Shown here piece by piece: positions 34,718-45,441 of a stretch of DNA of 64,000 nt. This DNA comes from Rhynchospora pubera (taxonomy: Eukaryota > Streptophyta > Magnoliopsida > Poales > Cyperaceae). A program made the translations under genes and the position numbers. The stretch spans positions 278,213,229 to 278,277,228 of the forward strand of contig CM051459.1 in the NCBI GenBank assembly GCA_028095005.1. Reading direction: 5' to 3'. Positions within the stretch are counted from its first letter, which is position 1, and each line of letters starts with the position of its first letter. The notes beneath the pieces are model-generated. The model was not told the DNA's origin, did no database searches, and worked only from the letters and a program-made list of their open reading frames with translations.

Positions 34718-35385
34718 TAGGGGTGCATAACGTGGAAACGACCACGAAAGTGGTCATTTTCGTTAACCGTTGCATCGATGTACGAAATTTTTGTACTTAT
34801 TGCGTTGATTGTTGCACCCGTTTAACACATGTTGCGTTGATCGTTTCGTTGATGGAAACGATCAAAACGGTTATAACTGTCTTTGACTGCCTAACTGTTT
34901 TGTATTTTTATTAAAATGCAAGAAAATAAACTACTTTGCATTTTGTATGAAACAGAGATAGAGAAATGGCAAGTTAGGTCACACGGGAAAGGGGGAGGAG
35001 GCACCATCATCACCTCTCGCTCTCTACGGCGATTGTACTGGGGGGTGAAGACGCGAGAGAGATAGATGTGACTATGTTCGGCGAAAAAATGACGGAGCGA
35101 CGCTGCAGAAATCTAATTTTACTCGTTTCTCCCTCGATTTCTCCGATGAGGTCCTCTGCAATCTAATAATAAAACCATGAAAAAATTTTTAGACGAAATG
35201 CGCGAAATAAACGACCACGAAACGTATCAGTTTCACTAATCGTTCCATTCTGAGATGAAATAATATTTCTATTTGTGTTAGTTGTTCCGTTCCTTAAACG
35301 AAACTAAAATCATTATCCGTTACCGTTCCGTTCCGGACGAGACGAAACGAAAAAACGATTGAAACGGCTACCGTTTTCAGCCCTA
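34718..35385. mobile_element. Non-autonomous hAT-type element, 668 bp, 8-bp TSD
   Basis: The left end TAGGGGTGCATAACG and the right end (as complement TAGGGCTGAAAACGG) are imperfect inverted repeats. A perfect 8-bp TSD ATTATAAA occupies 34710-34717 and 35386-35393. The interior is rich in CGTTTCGTT/AACGAAACG palindromic pieces, as in the MITE at 997-1275. No transposase frame exists. Confidence 0.82.
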
Positions 35386-35407
35386 ATTATAAAAACAAAA
35401 TCCCATG

Positions 35408-36518
35408 TGGCCAGTGGCCGGATCCGGATCCTCTGGACTTCTCCAAAAAAAAAGACCACTGGACTTCCTCGTATCTAAACCGTCCGATCTAAATGGACGG
35501 ACGGATGTGAACAGACCAGAGTTTCGTCAAAAAAAAAAATCGCGTATACGGAATACGAATTCGTATGTCCCCCCATCCAGACTAACCATCGTCATGTTCA
35601 GCCTCCGAATCCACTCCTTTGACTCCTCCACTTCTGCCACCACTGGAGACGCCGTTGATGTCGCCTCCACCTCCTCCATCGATGCTGTGGGACCCAGCAG
35701 CCACAGCTCACCTCAGACCTCTAGCCTTAACCAGAGATTCCTGATCGTTCGAGGCATCGTCCATCTTTGCCGTAACCTTGTGCCTCCTACGCCGTCGTTG
35801 TCTCCTCCTCCGCCTCCATTACTATCCCCTCCCATGGTTTTCTTCTCCGTGTAATTTCTTTTGTTTCATTCTGTGCTTAGCTAAACAAGGATTACTGTTT
35901 CTAGCAAGCTCAGATATGTTAAAAGCTGAAACTGCTTCTTAATTGTTGTTTCAATCAGAAGTTCATAACCCATTACAAGCATACAACACGTGCACACAAA
36001 CTGTTCGACAAAATGTTTAGCACCAAATCATCTTTCACCAAGCCACCACCTTCACCCAATTACTCCTACTTTATCGTTAACCAATTATTGTTGTCTTCTA
36101 TTTTATAATTAGTTGATTGTTGAAGACTTAAGTCCACGATTGTTGTTTTTTCTTTTAAAAAATAGTTCACTATCTGGTTAGGGCTAGAGGTCTGAGGTGA
36201 GCTGTCGCTGTTGGGTCCCATCGCATCGAGGGAGGAGGTGGAGGCGACATCGACGGCGTCTCCGGTGATGGCGGAAGCGGCAGAGGAGTCAAGGGAGTGG
36301 GTTCGGAGGCTGAACATGACGATGGTTGGTCTGGACGGAAGGGGACAGATACGAATTTGCATTCCGTATACGCGATTTTCTTTTTTTGTTTTTTGTTTTG
36401 GACGGAACTCTGTCTGTTCACATCCGTCCGTCCATTTAGATCGGACGGTTCAGATACGAGAAAGTCCAGTGGTCTTTTTTTTGGAGAAGTCCAGAGGATC
36501 CGGATCCGCCAGTGGCCA
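35408..36518. repeat. Large inverted duplication (~330-bp arms)
   Basis: The left arm 35408-35735 and right arm 36173-36518 are inverted copies separated by 437 bp. Shared blocks in order are GGATCCGGATCCTCTGGACT, GACCACTGGACTT, GTCCGATCTAAATGGACGGA, CGCGTATACGGAAT, ACCATCGTCATGTTCAGCCT, GTCGCCTCCACCTCCTCC and CTCACCTCAGACCTCTAGCC. The arms are GC-rich and could be a duplicated gene start (5' leader plus the beginning of a Ser/Thr-rich frame with MFSLR). Frames on both strands are mirror images. It may be a foldback transposon with long termini, but no TSD was found. Alternatively it is a hairpin-RNA locus. Confidence 0.85.
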
Positions 36519-36631
36519 TATCCTAGTTTGTTGAAGGTTTGTCTTTTATGGGCCGTAATTGTAAATAAAACCATAAGCCTAGTGTAACATAATTGGACAA
36601 AGGCCTGATCTGGAAAGGCCCATTTAACTAT

Positions 36632-36822
36632 GGCCCTGATCAAAATCTTTTTTTTAACATGGAATTTCATTTCATTTCATATCATTGGAAATTTTTTTTA
36701 TTAAAATGAACGGATTTGATGTCATTTGGTTGGAATTTTTATGTAATTAGATGTAACGGAATTCTAAAAAACCAATTCAAATGAAATAAAATTCTGCGTA
36801 AAAAAATATTTTGATCAGGGCC
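36632..36822. mobile_element. Tourist-like MITE with TAT duplication
   Basis: The left end GGCCCTGATCAAAATCTTTT and the right end (complement GGCCCTGATCAAAATATTTT) differ at one base. The 191-bp element is flanked by TAT on both sides (36629-36631 and 36823-36825). Three-base duplications and GGSCC-type ends fit PIF/Harbinger (Tourist) MITEs, although TTA/TAA is the more usual target. Confidence 0.75.
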
Positions 36823-36825
36823 TAT

Positions 36826-37637
36826 GTCTTTTGATCATCTCATAATTTTCATCAACACTCAAGCTCTGTATCTCCAGGAAGGCAAGACAAATAATAGGAT
36901 TTGCATAACTCACAATTAAAATATAATGAAAGAATCAAAATTACCTTGCCACGAACTGTCCTTAATTTTGAGCTGTAATTGAGTTACAAAACTTAAAATG
37001 CTATTTGATATATATTGATTTTTGTAGAATGTCTTGTAAGCTGTACTGGCTTTTGAGCTTAAACTTAAACAAGGGCCGGTATGGTAGTTGCTGGTTTGGT
37101 ACTGTAATGGTTATACAAATATGAATGGATAACATGGCAGCTAATGTAAATTGGTCCGGTACAAGCTTTTTCTTTTTCAAAGGTTGGTCAAGTACAAACT
37201 ACATCGTTCATATTAATTGTGTAACAAATCCTTAGATCACGATCAGATTTCATAACTAGAAAGCACCAGCATTTATGTAGACTAGCAAAAGATTCTCTCT
37301 ATGTTGCATGGATTTAGGTTCGAGAACTGAATCTGATGCGGCGATTCAAAAAATTTCAAAAATTTCCGATTCGGGTATATATATATATATTAATTTATTT
37401 AAATATGATAAGAATTAGATGTTAAAAATATAAAGTATTATAAATATAAGGCTGATAAAAAAATGCGACTGACTACTTTAAAAATGCAGCTCCCATTTGA
37501 TGCTATGTTTCCGGTTTTGAAACTTTTCTTTTAGTCCCACAAGCAAAGTAGAACCACATTTTATACCTGTATATATGTTACCCGAAATGCTTACAGCATT
37601 GATGCATAAATGTGGATTCTCTGTACTACACCCTATA
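36826..37637. other. Spacer, no gene seen
   Basis: AT-rich sequence with a short (AT)n tract near 37377-37392 and no coding signature. Confidence 0.5.
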
Positions 37638-37810
37638 GGGGCTGTTTGGATTTGGATTCTCCAAGGAATTTGGAGAATTTCATCTTCCTACCATAAATTT
37701 ATTATTATAAACAATCCAAACTCTTCACAAAGTTACACACTTCCCAATAAATTTATTCCTAGGAATTGCAACTTTCCCAAATTCCTCAAATTCCTAAGCG
37801 TGCTGAGTAA
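37638..37810. repeat. Dispersed GTTTGGAT-type repeat
   Basis: It starts GGGGCTGTTTGGATTTGG and contains internal palindromic pieces (TCTCCAAGGAATTTGGAGAA; ATTCCTAGGAAT). The 43 bases 37704-37746 are the exact inverse of 12331-12373 in the NPF intron. It is probably a MITE. The outer ends are unclear. It abuts the Mutator-like element. Confidence 0.5.
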
Positions 37811-38300
37811 ATGAGTCAAATATATTAAAGAGTAAATTTTGTAGGAGATCACTGAACTTTGTACATAATCTATTTTTGGTCACTCAACTTTTATTTGTCC
37901 CTCCAGAACCACTCAACTTTGATATTGTCCATTTTTAGTCCTTCCGTCACGATTACAGGCAACTCCGTCTGTTTAATCATGTCTTGGTGCGAAAATTTGC
38001 GGTGGGAATCAAATCCTCTCCTTTCTCTTCAACCTTTGTCGAATCTCTCTCTCTCTCTCTCTCTCCATCGATTTGAATACACCCTCTGACATTACCAAGC
38101 AAAAATTGAGCTCTCGGCGCTCTCGCTATTCCCTTTCTCTCTCAAGCAAAAATCTTTATACCTCTGACTGTCTCAATCTCTCTCAACCCTGCCTCTCTCT
38201 GCGCCTCTTAGTTCAACAAAACCCTAGAGCAGCTCCTCCTGATCTGAAGCTTTGCAACAAAATCTTACCTTTCTCAACCTCCTGATCTGCAAAAAATTTC

Positions 38301-38617
38301 AAGTACTGCCATTGCGGTGAGCTTGCTGAATTGAAAACATCAAGGAAACCTTCAAATCCTGGCAGGAGAATTTTTGGTGGTAGATTTTACGGGGTAAGCT
38401 CCAATTTTCTCTATTTCTTACAGAAATTTCTCAATTTCTCAGCATGGAAACCTCTCTCAATTTCTCAATTTCTCAATTTTTTTGGATGTAGATGTTGCGA
38501 GCATGTCGATATTTTAGATGGATTGATGAACCTACTACAGAACGATCAAAAGAAGTTATTAATGGACTTCTTAGACGATTAAATGATTTTGAAACAAAAA
38601 AAATGCAGAGTTATTAA
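38301..38617 (+). pseudogene. GRF-type zinc-finger gene fragment inside the MULE
   Basis: Exon 38301-38393 and exon 38492-38617 join over a 98-bp GT-AG intron (GTAAGC...TGTAG) in phase 0. The product reads YCHCGELAELKTS, NPGRRIFGGRFYG, then ACRYFRWIDEPTTERSKEVI and LLRRLNDFE before TAA. CxCG, TS, NPGRR and CxYFxWxDEP in this order are the marks of a GRF zinc finger, a nucleic-acid binding fold. No start codon lies in frame: a TGA at 38283-38285 precedes without an ATG. An upstream exon would be needed or the 5' end is lost. The unspliced frame also stays open to 38582 but destroys the domain. Confidence 0.6.
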
Positions 38618-39659
38618 TGGAAAATCGTGTAATTTTCATTTTAGTCAAAATGTGAAAAAAGATGCGGTCAGAAAAAGATGCTATAAAAAAAATGTGATGT
38701 TATTTTGTTGAAATTAGATGCTTTTATGTAATGGTTTTTCAATTGATTATGTACTGAATGCTATTATATAGTGGTTTTTCAATTGATTATGCAATGGTTT
38801 TATAAAAGCTGGTACCAAGCTGCCACATCTATGTTCCTTTTTGTACACCTTATGTACAAATCTAGCTTAGAAATCTCAATATTTGAGTAACTACCATCGA
38901 GAGGCTACAAATTGGAATCATAACAAATGATCAGAAACGTTCATTATTGTCTCAAATGTTAAACTAGAATATCTGAACTTACTAGGTATCTAACATGGAG
39001 AGGTAACAGGTACATGACAAAGCTAGGTATCTAACTATGTCTAAAACATTTATATCTAACATAGGTATCAAATTATGTCTCAAACGTTTATACCAAACAT
39101 GGATATCTAACTATGTCGGTACTAAAAAGTGCAAGCAGATGGAAGATATACATCTCTGCTCAAATACTAGTAGCGCAAGTTGGTACAAGACCTGACCATG
39201 ACTAGTAGCAAATCAAATCTCAGTAACTTAACATAAGTAAATTGAACAACTGACAATGGATGAGTAAATTGAAACAAAGTTGTAAATAACATTAAGTACT
39301 TCAATAATTTACTAGTGTATCCAATAACAACAGACAATAGATGAATAGTAAATGACAATTACAACAAAATATAAATTACGTTGGATCCAACAATGGATCC
39401 AATAACAACAAAATGCAAAAGTATACTAAGAAGTGGCTGATTCATCTTAATAAAAAGTGACAACAAAATGTAAGGCACAATTCCTTGTACATAACTGCAA
39501 ATTACATAATATGTCGATGTCTGATTTTTTGTACTTCTCTACTTCTCTACTCCCCTCACCTCACTGGAAGGCACAATTCACCTTTTCTTTGTCACCTACA
39601 TTCCCAAAAATGCTAACGTCAGAAATTTAATAAATAAAGAAAACAGAAATTTACTGATA

Positions 39660-39767
39660 AATTGCTCAATTAGGATGCAAAAAGGGAACTAATATTTACT
39701 GATAAATTACTGAAAAATCAATTGCTCAATTAGGATGCAAAAAGGAAACTAATATTTATTAATAAAT
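39660..39767. repeat. Two-copy ~60-bp tandem repeat in the MULE
   Basis: The unit ATTGCTCAATTAGGATGCAA plus AACTAATATTTA(C/T)T(G/A)ATAAATT occurs twice, 60 bp apart (39660 and 39720), with few changes. Confidence 0.8.
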
Positions 39768-40716
39768 TGTTAAAAAATATTGCTGAAAAAAAGGTTGAAA
39801 TAAATTACTGACACATCTGGCACATCTAAAGTTGTGGGAGAGAGAGAGAGTAAAAATCATGCTGAAATACATTCTAGTAACCTTATCCAATCAATTTGTC
39901 TGTCTGACATAAAAGTCATGCATGGCTAAGAGTAATTAAGATGCTTTGTAAATTTACTACGTTAATCAAATCAATATTTACTAAATCTCAGTAGCCTTAT
40001 TCAATCAAGTCAAGTAACCAAATCTCAGTAACCTTATTCAATCAATATTTAGTACGTTAATTGCTATTACCAAATGTTTTGTATATCACAACCAAGCATG
40101 AAAATTACTAATCAATTCCAGTAAAAATCAAGAAACATTAAAAATAGCAATTTGAAAAAGGAAATAGCAATTAAGATGCTGACCATAAATTGGCTTCTCA
40201 TTGGAGTCATTTCAGTATCGCATTTTGTCCAGGGAGCCAGAAATTGAGGGTGAGAGCATCAGAGAGAGAGATTCGTATAGATCTAGTGAGAGAATAATGT
40301 TGGAGTGTGAGAGCCAGAAAGAGAGAAAGAAAGCTTCAAAGAGAGTGGCGCGGAGGAGAATTGAGAAAGGTAAGGTTGTTAGGGACAGTGGCGCGGAGAA
40401 GAAAGCTTGAGAGAGAGTGGCGCGGAGAAAAATTGAGACAATGTCAGAGAGTGTTAGAGTTTTGAGTGAGAGACTGAGGAATGAAGAGAGAGATTCAACA
40501 GAGGTTGAAGAGAAATGAGAGGATTTGATTCCCACCCCAAATTTTCGCACCAAGACATGATTAAACAGACGGAGTTGCCGTAATCGTGACGGAAGGAAAA
40601 AAAAATGGACAATATCAAAGTTGAGTGGTTCTGGAGAGACAAATAAAAGTTGAGTGACCAAAAATAGATTATGTACAAAGTTCAGTGACCTCTTAAAAAA
40701 TTTACTCTATATTAAA

Positions 40717-42277
40717 ATAATTGAGTGCGCCATATGGCACATCTGATTCGCACCGTGCTGAACCGGAATAACATAAGATGCCCTCAATACGTGGGCAAAT
40801 AAGAAAATAAAATATTGATATTATTATTGTTTCATATAGAACTTTACATGTTAGACAATAAAGATATGATAAAATCGATAATTTAGTATTTTCTTTTAAA
40901 TAAATAGCTAATTTGGTAGTAACTTAATATTTTTTAATAAAAAGTATGATCTTGATCTAGACCACTGGTCATATCAAATTACATAAATCAATGATCCATA
41001 ATTGATATAAAAATTATTTACACTCTTTTATTAGACATATTTACTTTTTTTTTATCTGAAATGTTTAATTTTTTTTCTCTATATGCTTTTATAAGTAGGA
41101 AGGATTAAATTGACAACAATAATGTAAATTATTTCCAACGTACTATAGGTACTACTGTTAGTCGTAAACCTTCTTTCGGGTGTACACTGTACAGGCTCGA
41201 TCCTCTGTAATAGTGTAAAAAAAAAAAAAAATCAGATGGTTTCAGACAAATGCACATTTATTTTAAATTTGATAACCTAGATTAAACTTCAGTTTTTGAA
41301 GAAGAAATCGGAAATAACTAATATGTATAAATATTAATCCAGTTAAGCTGAATCTAGACAGCACGAGCACTAAATCAAGAACGAAGGAAGTAATTACAAT
41401 CATGTTTTAATTCTATGGATAGAATACTAACAAATACATATCGCTTAATTATGGACTGATATCCATCCACTATGAACCAGCTGACAGGTCAAAATTGAAT
41501 AGTTTGGGACAGCGATTTAAGACCTGAACAACAATAACATATTTAAGTGCGGTGAAGGGTGAACTACAGTTGCTCAGTTGACAACACCAAATTACTATAT
41601 TATCTGCCGTGTTAAACAGGTAGCAATTTGTTAGGTGTAGGTGGCTTTCAGCATTTAGGTTTCAAACTAATAGCATCTATCTTTTTTTTTTTTTAGATCA
41701 CTGTCGACATGAAATCATTTAAGTTTCTATCGCTTCAACTTTCAAGCTCAGTTTTGACTTTTTGGTTTAGCAAAATATATTTGTATATCATAGATTCATA
41801 ATTAACTAAATTTTATGAAGTTCGATAGTATCAAATTAATTATTACAAAATATAGATGACTTTTCTTTTTCAATAGAAAGTCCCTAAATTTATAAAACTA
41901 CACAAAGCTATATATAGCAACTATTCGAGGGTATCTGCTAGTACATTTTATCATTTTGTATCCATCAGTATAATATAAGTTTCAAATGATTTTCAATAAA
42001 ATTGTGCTAACACATGAACAGCAATTGTGATCAATTAATAAATAACTTTCAGTCTCGTATGAACAGCTACAAAAAAAAATGCTAATTATGCCATCTTCAT
42101 GTATGGAAATAGTTAAAATTTGTCAAATTAAAATTATGCACAATATTTGAAAATAACAAAATATACAATATGCACGTTTCCAAGCATATCGTACGTACGG
42201 TAAAAGTAAAAACACTGCGATACAACCAACCCGTCCCAGCAAAAAATCATGCGCAATAAGAAATGTTATATACTAAT
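40717..42277. other. Spacer between the MULE and the old copia element
   Basis: AT-rich sequence without a supported gene. A poly(A) run of 15 bases near 41219-41233 follows CTCTGTAATAGTGT and may be the tail of an old retroposon, but no TSD was found. It may also hold the unrecognised 3' LTR of the adjacent copia element. Confidence 0.4.
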
Positions 42278-42827
42278 TTAACGAGTCAAAAATTCCTGAT
42301 GCGATTGGGAAAATTTTCCCCCGGAAAATATGCTGACCGGTGAAGTGAGCACTCTAAACTGAATTGTTCCGTCTTGTGATTTGGCTCTATGCACAATTTC
42401 TTTAGCTTGAATTTTTTTTCTAATGAAGTGACAATCTACTTTAATATGCTTGGCCCGCTTGTAGAAGACGGAATTTGCCGCAATATGTCTTGTCACTTGA
42501 ATATCACAAAACATCTTCGTTGGTGCTTCATGCTTCATATTCAAGTCGACTAGTAATTGTTTGATCCACGTCAATTCACTTGCAGTGGATGCCATGACTC
42601 GATATTCCGCCTCCGCGCTTGCGTGCCACGACATTTTGTTTCTTGCTTTTCCATGTGACAATATTACCGCCTTCAAACATGCAAAAATCGGTTGTCGAGC
42701 TCCTATCGAAACTTCCGGCCCAATCTGTATTGGAATAGCCACATATTGCATTAGTATCATTTTTTCTCATCCAAATTTCCATTCTGGGACAACCTTTTAG
42801 ATGCCTTATATACTCTATTAATGGCAT
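42278..42827 (-). pseudogene. Old copia RNase H
   Basis: Two overlapping frames give CGYSNTDWAGSFDRSSTTDF, then SAEAEYRVMASTASELTWIK, QLLVDLNMKHEAPTKMFCD and AKHIKVDCHFIRKKIQ, all RNase H hallmarks of copia elements. A frameshift lies near 42620. The usual NQSA motif is changed to IQVT. The C-terminal tail after IQAKEIVHRA does not match the family. Confidence 0.85.
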
Positions 42828-43049
42828 CTAAATGAGATGTTCTTGGTGCATGCATGAATTTACTAATTTGACTTTTGACAAATGATAAGTCCGGTCTTGT
42901 AACAGTTAGGTAAATTAATTTACCTACGAGTCTTTGAAATTGACTTATGTATTTTAATGGTTCACCTTATAAGCTATCAAGTTTTTTCATTTATGTCAAT
43001 TGAAGTTTTTGCCGGCTTACAATCTAACTTATCGATTTCCTTAAGCAAA

Positions 43050-43611
43050 TCAAGAATATATTTTTCTTTGAGATATAAATAGTCCTTTCGAAGAATGAGC
43101 TATTTCTATTTCAAAAAAATATTTTAATTTGCCTAAGTCTTTAATATCAAATTTATGTTTCAAGTCATTCTTAATATTATCGGTCTCAAGTTGATTATTG
43201 TCGATTATAATTATTTCATCGACATAAACTAGAACCGCGGTAGTACTGAGTAAATTGTGCCTAACAAATAAGGAAGAATTGGCACCACTTTTTTTGAAAT
43301 TACAAGATAATAAGAATTGAGGTAGTTTTCCATACCATGCCCTCGGAGATTGCTTTAGTCCATAAATAGATTTTTTTAACCTACATACAAGATTAGGCAT
43401 TTTTTTTCCTTTTTATGACCGGGGGTAGTGTCATAAACACTTCTTCTTCAAGTGTTCTTTGAAGAAAGGCATTTTTGACATCCATTTGATGGAGAGTCCA
43501 ATTATTGTTCACCGCTATGGAAAAAAGAATCCTAACGGTGTTCATTTTGGCAACCGGAGCAAAGATCTCATAGTAGTCAATACCATGGGTTTGGGTATAA
43601 CCTTTGGCCAC
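43050..43611 (-). pseudogene. Old copia reverse transcriptase
   Basis: The frames contain AKGYTQTHGIDYYEIFAPVA, LHQMDVKNAFLQRTLEEEV, LKKSIYGLKQSPRAWY and LVYVDEIIIIDNN. The catalytic YVDD box is altered to YVDE (43215-43226), and a frameshift lies at about 43393-43400. It would have copied element RNA into DNA and is now dead. Confidence 0.88.
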
Positions 43612-43712
43612 TAGTCTAGCTTTAAACCGTTTGTATACCCATTTACATCCAACCGGATTCTTATTTTTTTGGTATGGTACACAATTCCCATGTTTGATTT
43701 TTTTTCTAAGGC

Positions 43713-44272
43713 TTAAAATTCCTCTTCCATTGCCTTATACCATTTTGGATCATTTTTTGTCGTTTCATAGTTGGTTGGTTCTACATTTTGATTTAAAGAA
43801 TTGATAAAAGCATAATTATCATGAGAAATATTATTATAAAAGATGTAGTCTTGTATTGAATATTGTACCAAATAGGTGACAAAGTCTTTTAGTTTCGTTG
43901 AAGGTTTCACTTGACGACTAGAACGTCTCAAGGTTGCCTCTTCACCTTGTTCTTCTTCATTTTCCTCAATATCATCATGTAGAGTGTTTTCGGCTTCTTG
44001 AATTTCATTATTATTTCCTACAATAACGTTTTCTACAAGAGCTTCTTGCTCTTCTTGGTTAATGGTTAGTAACGCATGGCAAGACAAAATCATTTGATAT
44101 GGTTGATCAAATACATTTCTTTCCCGGTCTTGTAATAAGGTTCCTTTTCAAGAAATATCACATCTCTAGAAACATAGAGTCTCTTACTTATGGGGTCATA
44201 GCATTTATATTCTTTTTTTGAGTAGAAATAACCCAAAAAAAATTTTAATAGAAGTAGTTTCAAATTTATCAA
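43713..44272 (-). pseudogene. Old copia integrase C-terminus and linker
   Basis: A GKEMYLINHIK-type linker and DPISKRLYVSRDVIFLEKEP (44272-44090) match the copia block after the integrase core. The second frame (44093-43713) carries the acidic linker, RRSSRQVKP and KDPKWYKAMEEEF that precede the reverse transcriptase. Confidence 0.75.
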
Positions 44273-44451
44273 TTCTTTTTTTTTATGTACAAAACTACTA
44301 AATCCAAATACCTTTAAATGGTCAAGATTTAATTTTCTAGCATAAAGTATCTCAAGAGGGCTTTTAAAATTTAAAGTGGCACTTGCAATTTATTTATTAA
44401 ATAGGTTGCGGTGAGAAAGTCTTCCGACTAAAAAAATTTTGGAACGTTATT

Positions 44452-45021
44452 TTAAAAAAGAAGAGTTCTCGTCACTTCAAGAAGATGACGATTTTTTCGT
44501 TCGCAAACTTCATTTTGTTGAGGAGTATAAACACAAGAAGTTTGATGAATAATATCTTTGGATTTTATAAAATTAAAAAAAATTTGATTTATAAACTCCG
44601 TACCATTATCCCAACGAAGAATTTTAATTTTCTTTCCAAATTGAGTTTCAACGAGATTAGCAAAAGTTTGGAAATGAGCAAAAACTTCATTTTTTTTCAT
44701 TAAATATAACCAAGTGGTTTTCGAAAAATCATCAATGAAAATAACAAAGTACTTAAACACCATCATAGGAAACGAGAGGAGCGAGTTCCCAAACATCGGA
44801 ATAAATAAGTTCAAAAGTTTCATTATTTTGGAAATAAAATTACAAAAAGGAAGCCTAGTTTGCTTGGCAAGTTTATAAATTTTACAATTGTTGCAATTGA
44901 CATTAACAAAATCAAATAAAGTTTTAAGAACTTTGTCGGAAGGATGTCCCACGCGCTTATGCCATAAAATACTCAAATCTTCATTTCTAATAGAGTTAAA
45001 AACGAGCTTGTTGCTATCCAA
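44452..45021 (-). pseudogene. Old copia GAG-pre-integrase and integrase core
   Basis: LWHKRVGHPSDKVLKTLFDF with NCNNCKIYKLAKQTRLPF forms the zinc-binding GAG-pre-integrase. The core has FVIFIDDFSKTTWLYLMKK, KILRWDNGTEFIN and TPQQNEVCERKNRHLLEV, which contain the three catalytic acidic residues. The frame ends at 44452 in T-rich sequence. The element needs several repairs to be read through. Confidence 0.88.
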
Positions 45022-45038
45022 AATATAGGGACCATTCT

Positions 45039-45426
45039 CTAAATAACCTTCTCCAATCTTCTCCTTGGTGAGAAGATCCTGAAAAATAACAATTTTTCTT
45101 TAAAAATAATTTCACAATTCAACTTTTTAGTAAGTTTACTAATAGATAAAAGATTGACGAAACAATTATCAACGTAAAAAACATCTTGCAAAAACCTTTT
45201 TGAAAGAATACTAATCATTTTTCTAACCAAGGATTTTAACCTTCTCATTATTAGCTACTTTAAAGTATTGGTCACCATTAATAAGGTTGTAATTTTTCAA
45301 TAACAATTTATTTCTGGTCATGTGGTCGGTAGCACCTGAGTCTTGTATCCATTTGGTATCAAATTTTAGTGCATTTTTAACCATAAACCCATAGTTTAAT
45401 TTTTTGTTTTGATCTCTGATAATCAA
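45039..45426 (-). pseudogene. Old copia protease
   Basis: The frame at 45426-45223 contains KWIQDSGATDHMTRN, the copia aspartic protease site with DSG retained. It continues NYNLINGDQYFKVANNEKVK. The following frame (45248-45039) has VFYVDNCFVNLLSISKLTKK, the usual block before the GAG-pre-integrase. A frameshift joins them. Confidence 0.85.
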
Positions 45427-45441
45427 ATAATTATTTGGGCA

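Larger units (their letters stand above)
37830..40707. mobile_element. Non-autonomous Mutator-like element (MULE), 2.9 kb
   Basis: Inverted termini of about 230 bp (37830 to ~38060 and ~40480 to 40707) begin GAGTAAATTTT and share blocks such as CACTGAACTTTGTACATAAT, CCAGAACCACTCAACTTTGA and GTTTAATCATGTCTTGGTGC. A perfect 9-bp TSD TATATTAAA lies at 37821-37829 and 40708-40716. Long termini with a 9-bp duplication are diagnostic of Mutator-like elements. No MURA transposase is present. The interior has a GRF zinc-finger fragment (38301-38617), a 60-bp tandem repeat and GA-rich repeats with GAGTGGCGCGGAGAA near 40340-40440. Confidence 0.9.

Noticed and set aside
36066..36670. Overlapping frames on both strands encoding Ser/Pro-rich peptides
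   Set aside because: They are mirror readings of the inverted duplication at 35408-36518. Neither has an intact gene structure or a known domain.
40201..40661. Overlapping frames in GA-rich sequence on both strands
   Set aside because: They come from purine-rich repeats and the right terminus of the Mutator-like element. The left terminus gives matching frames.
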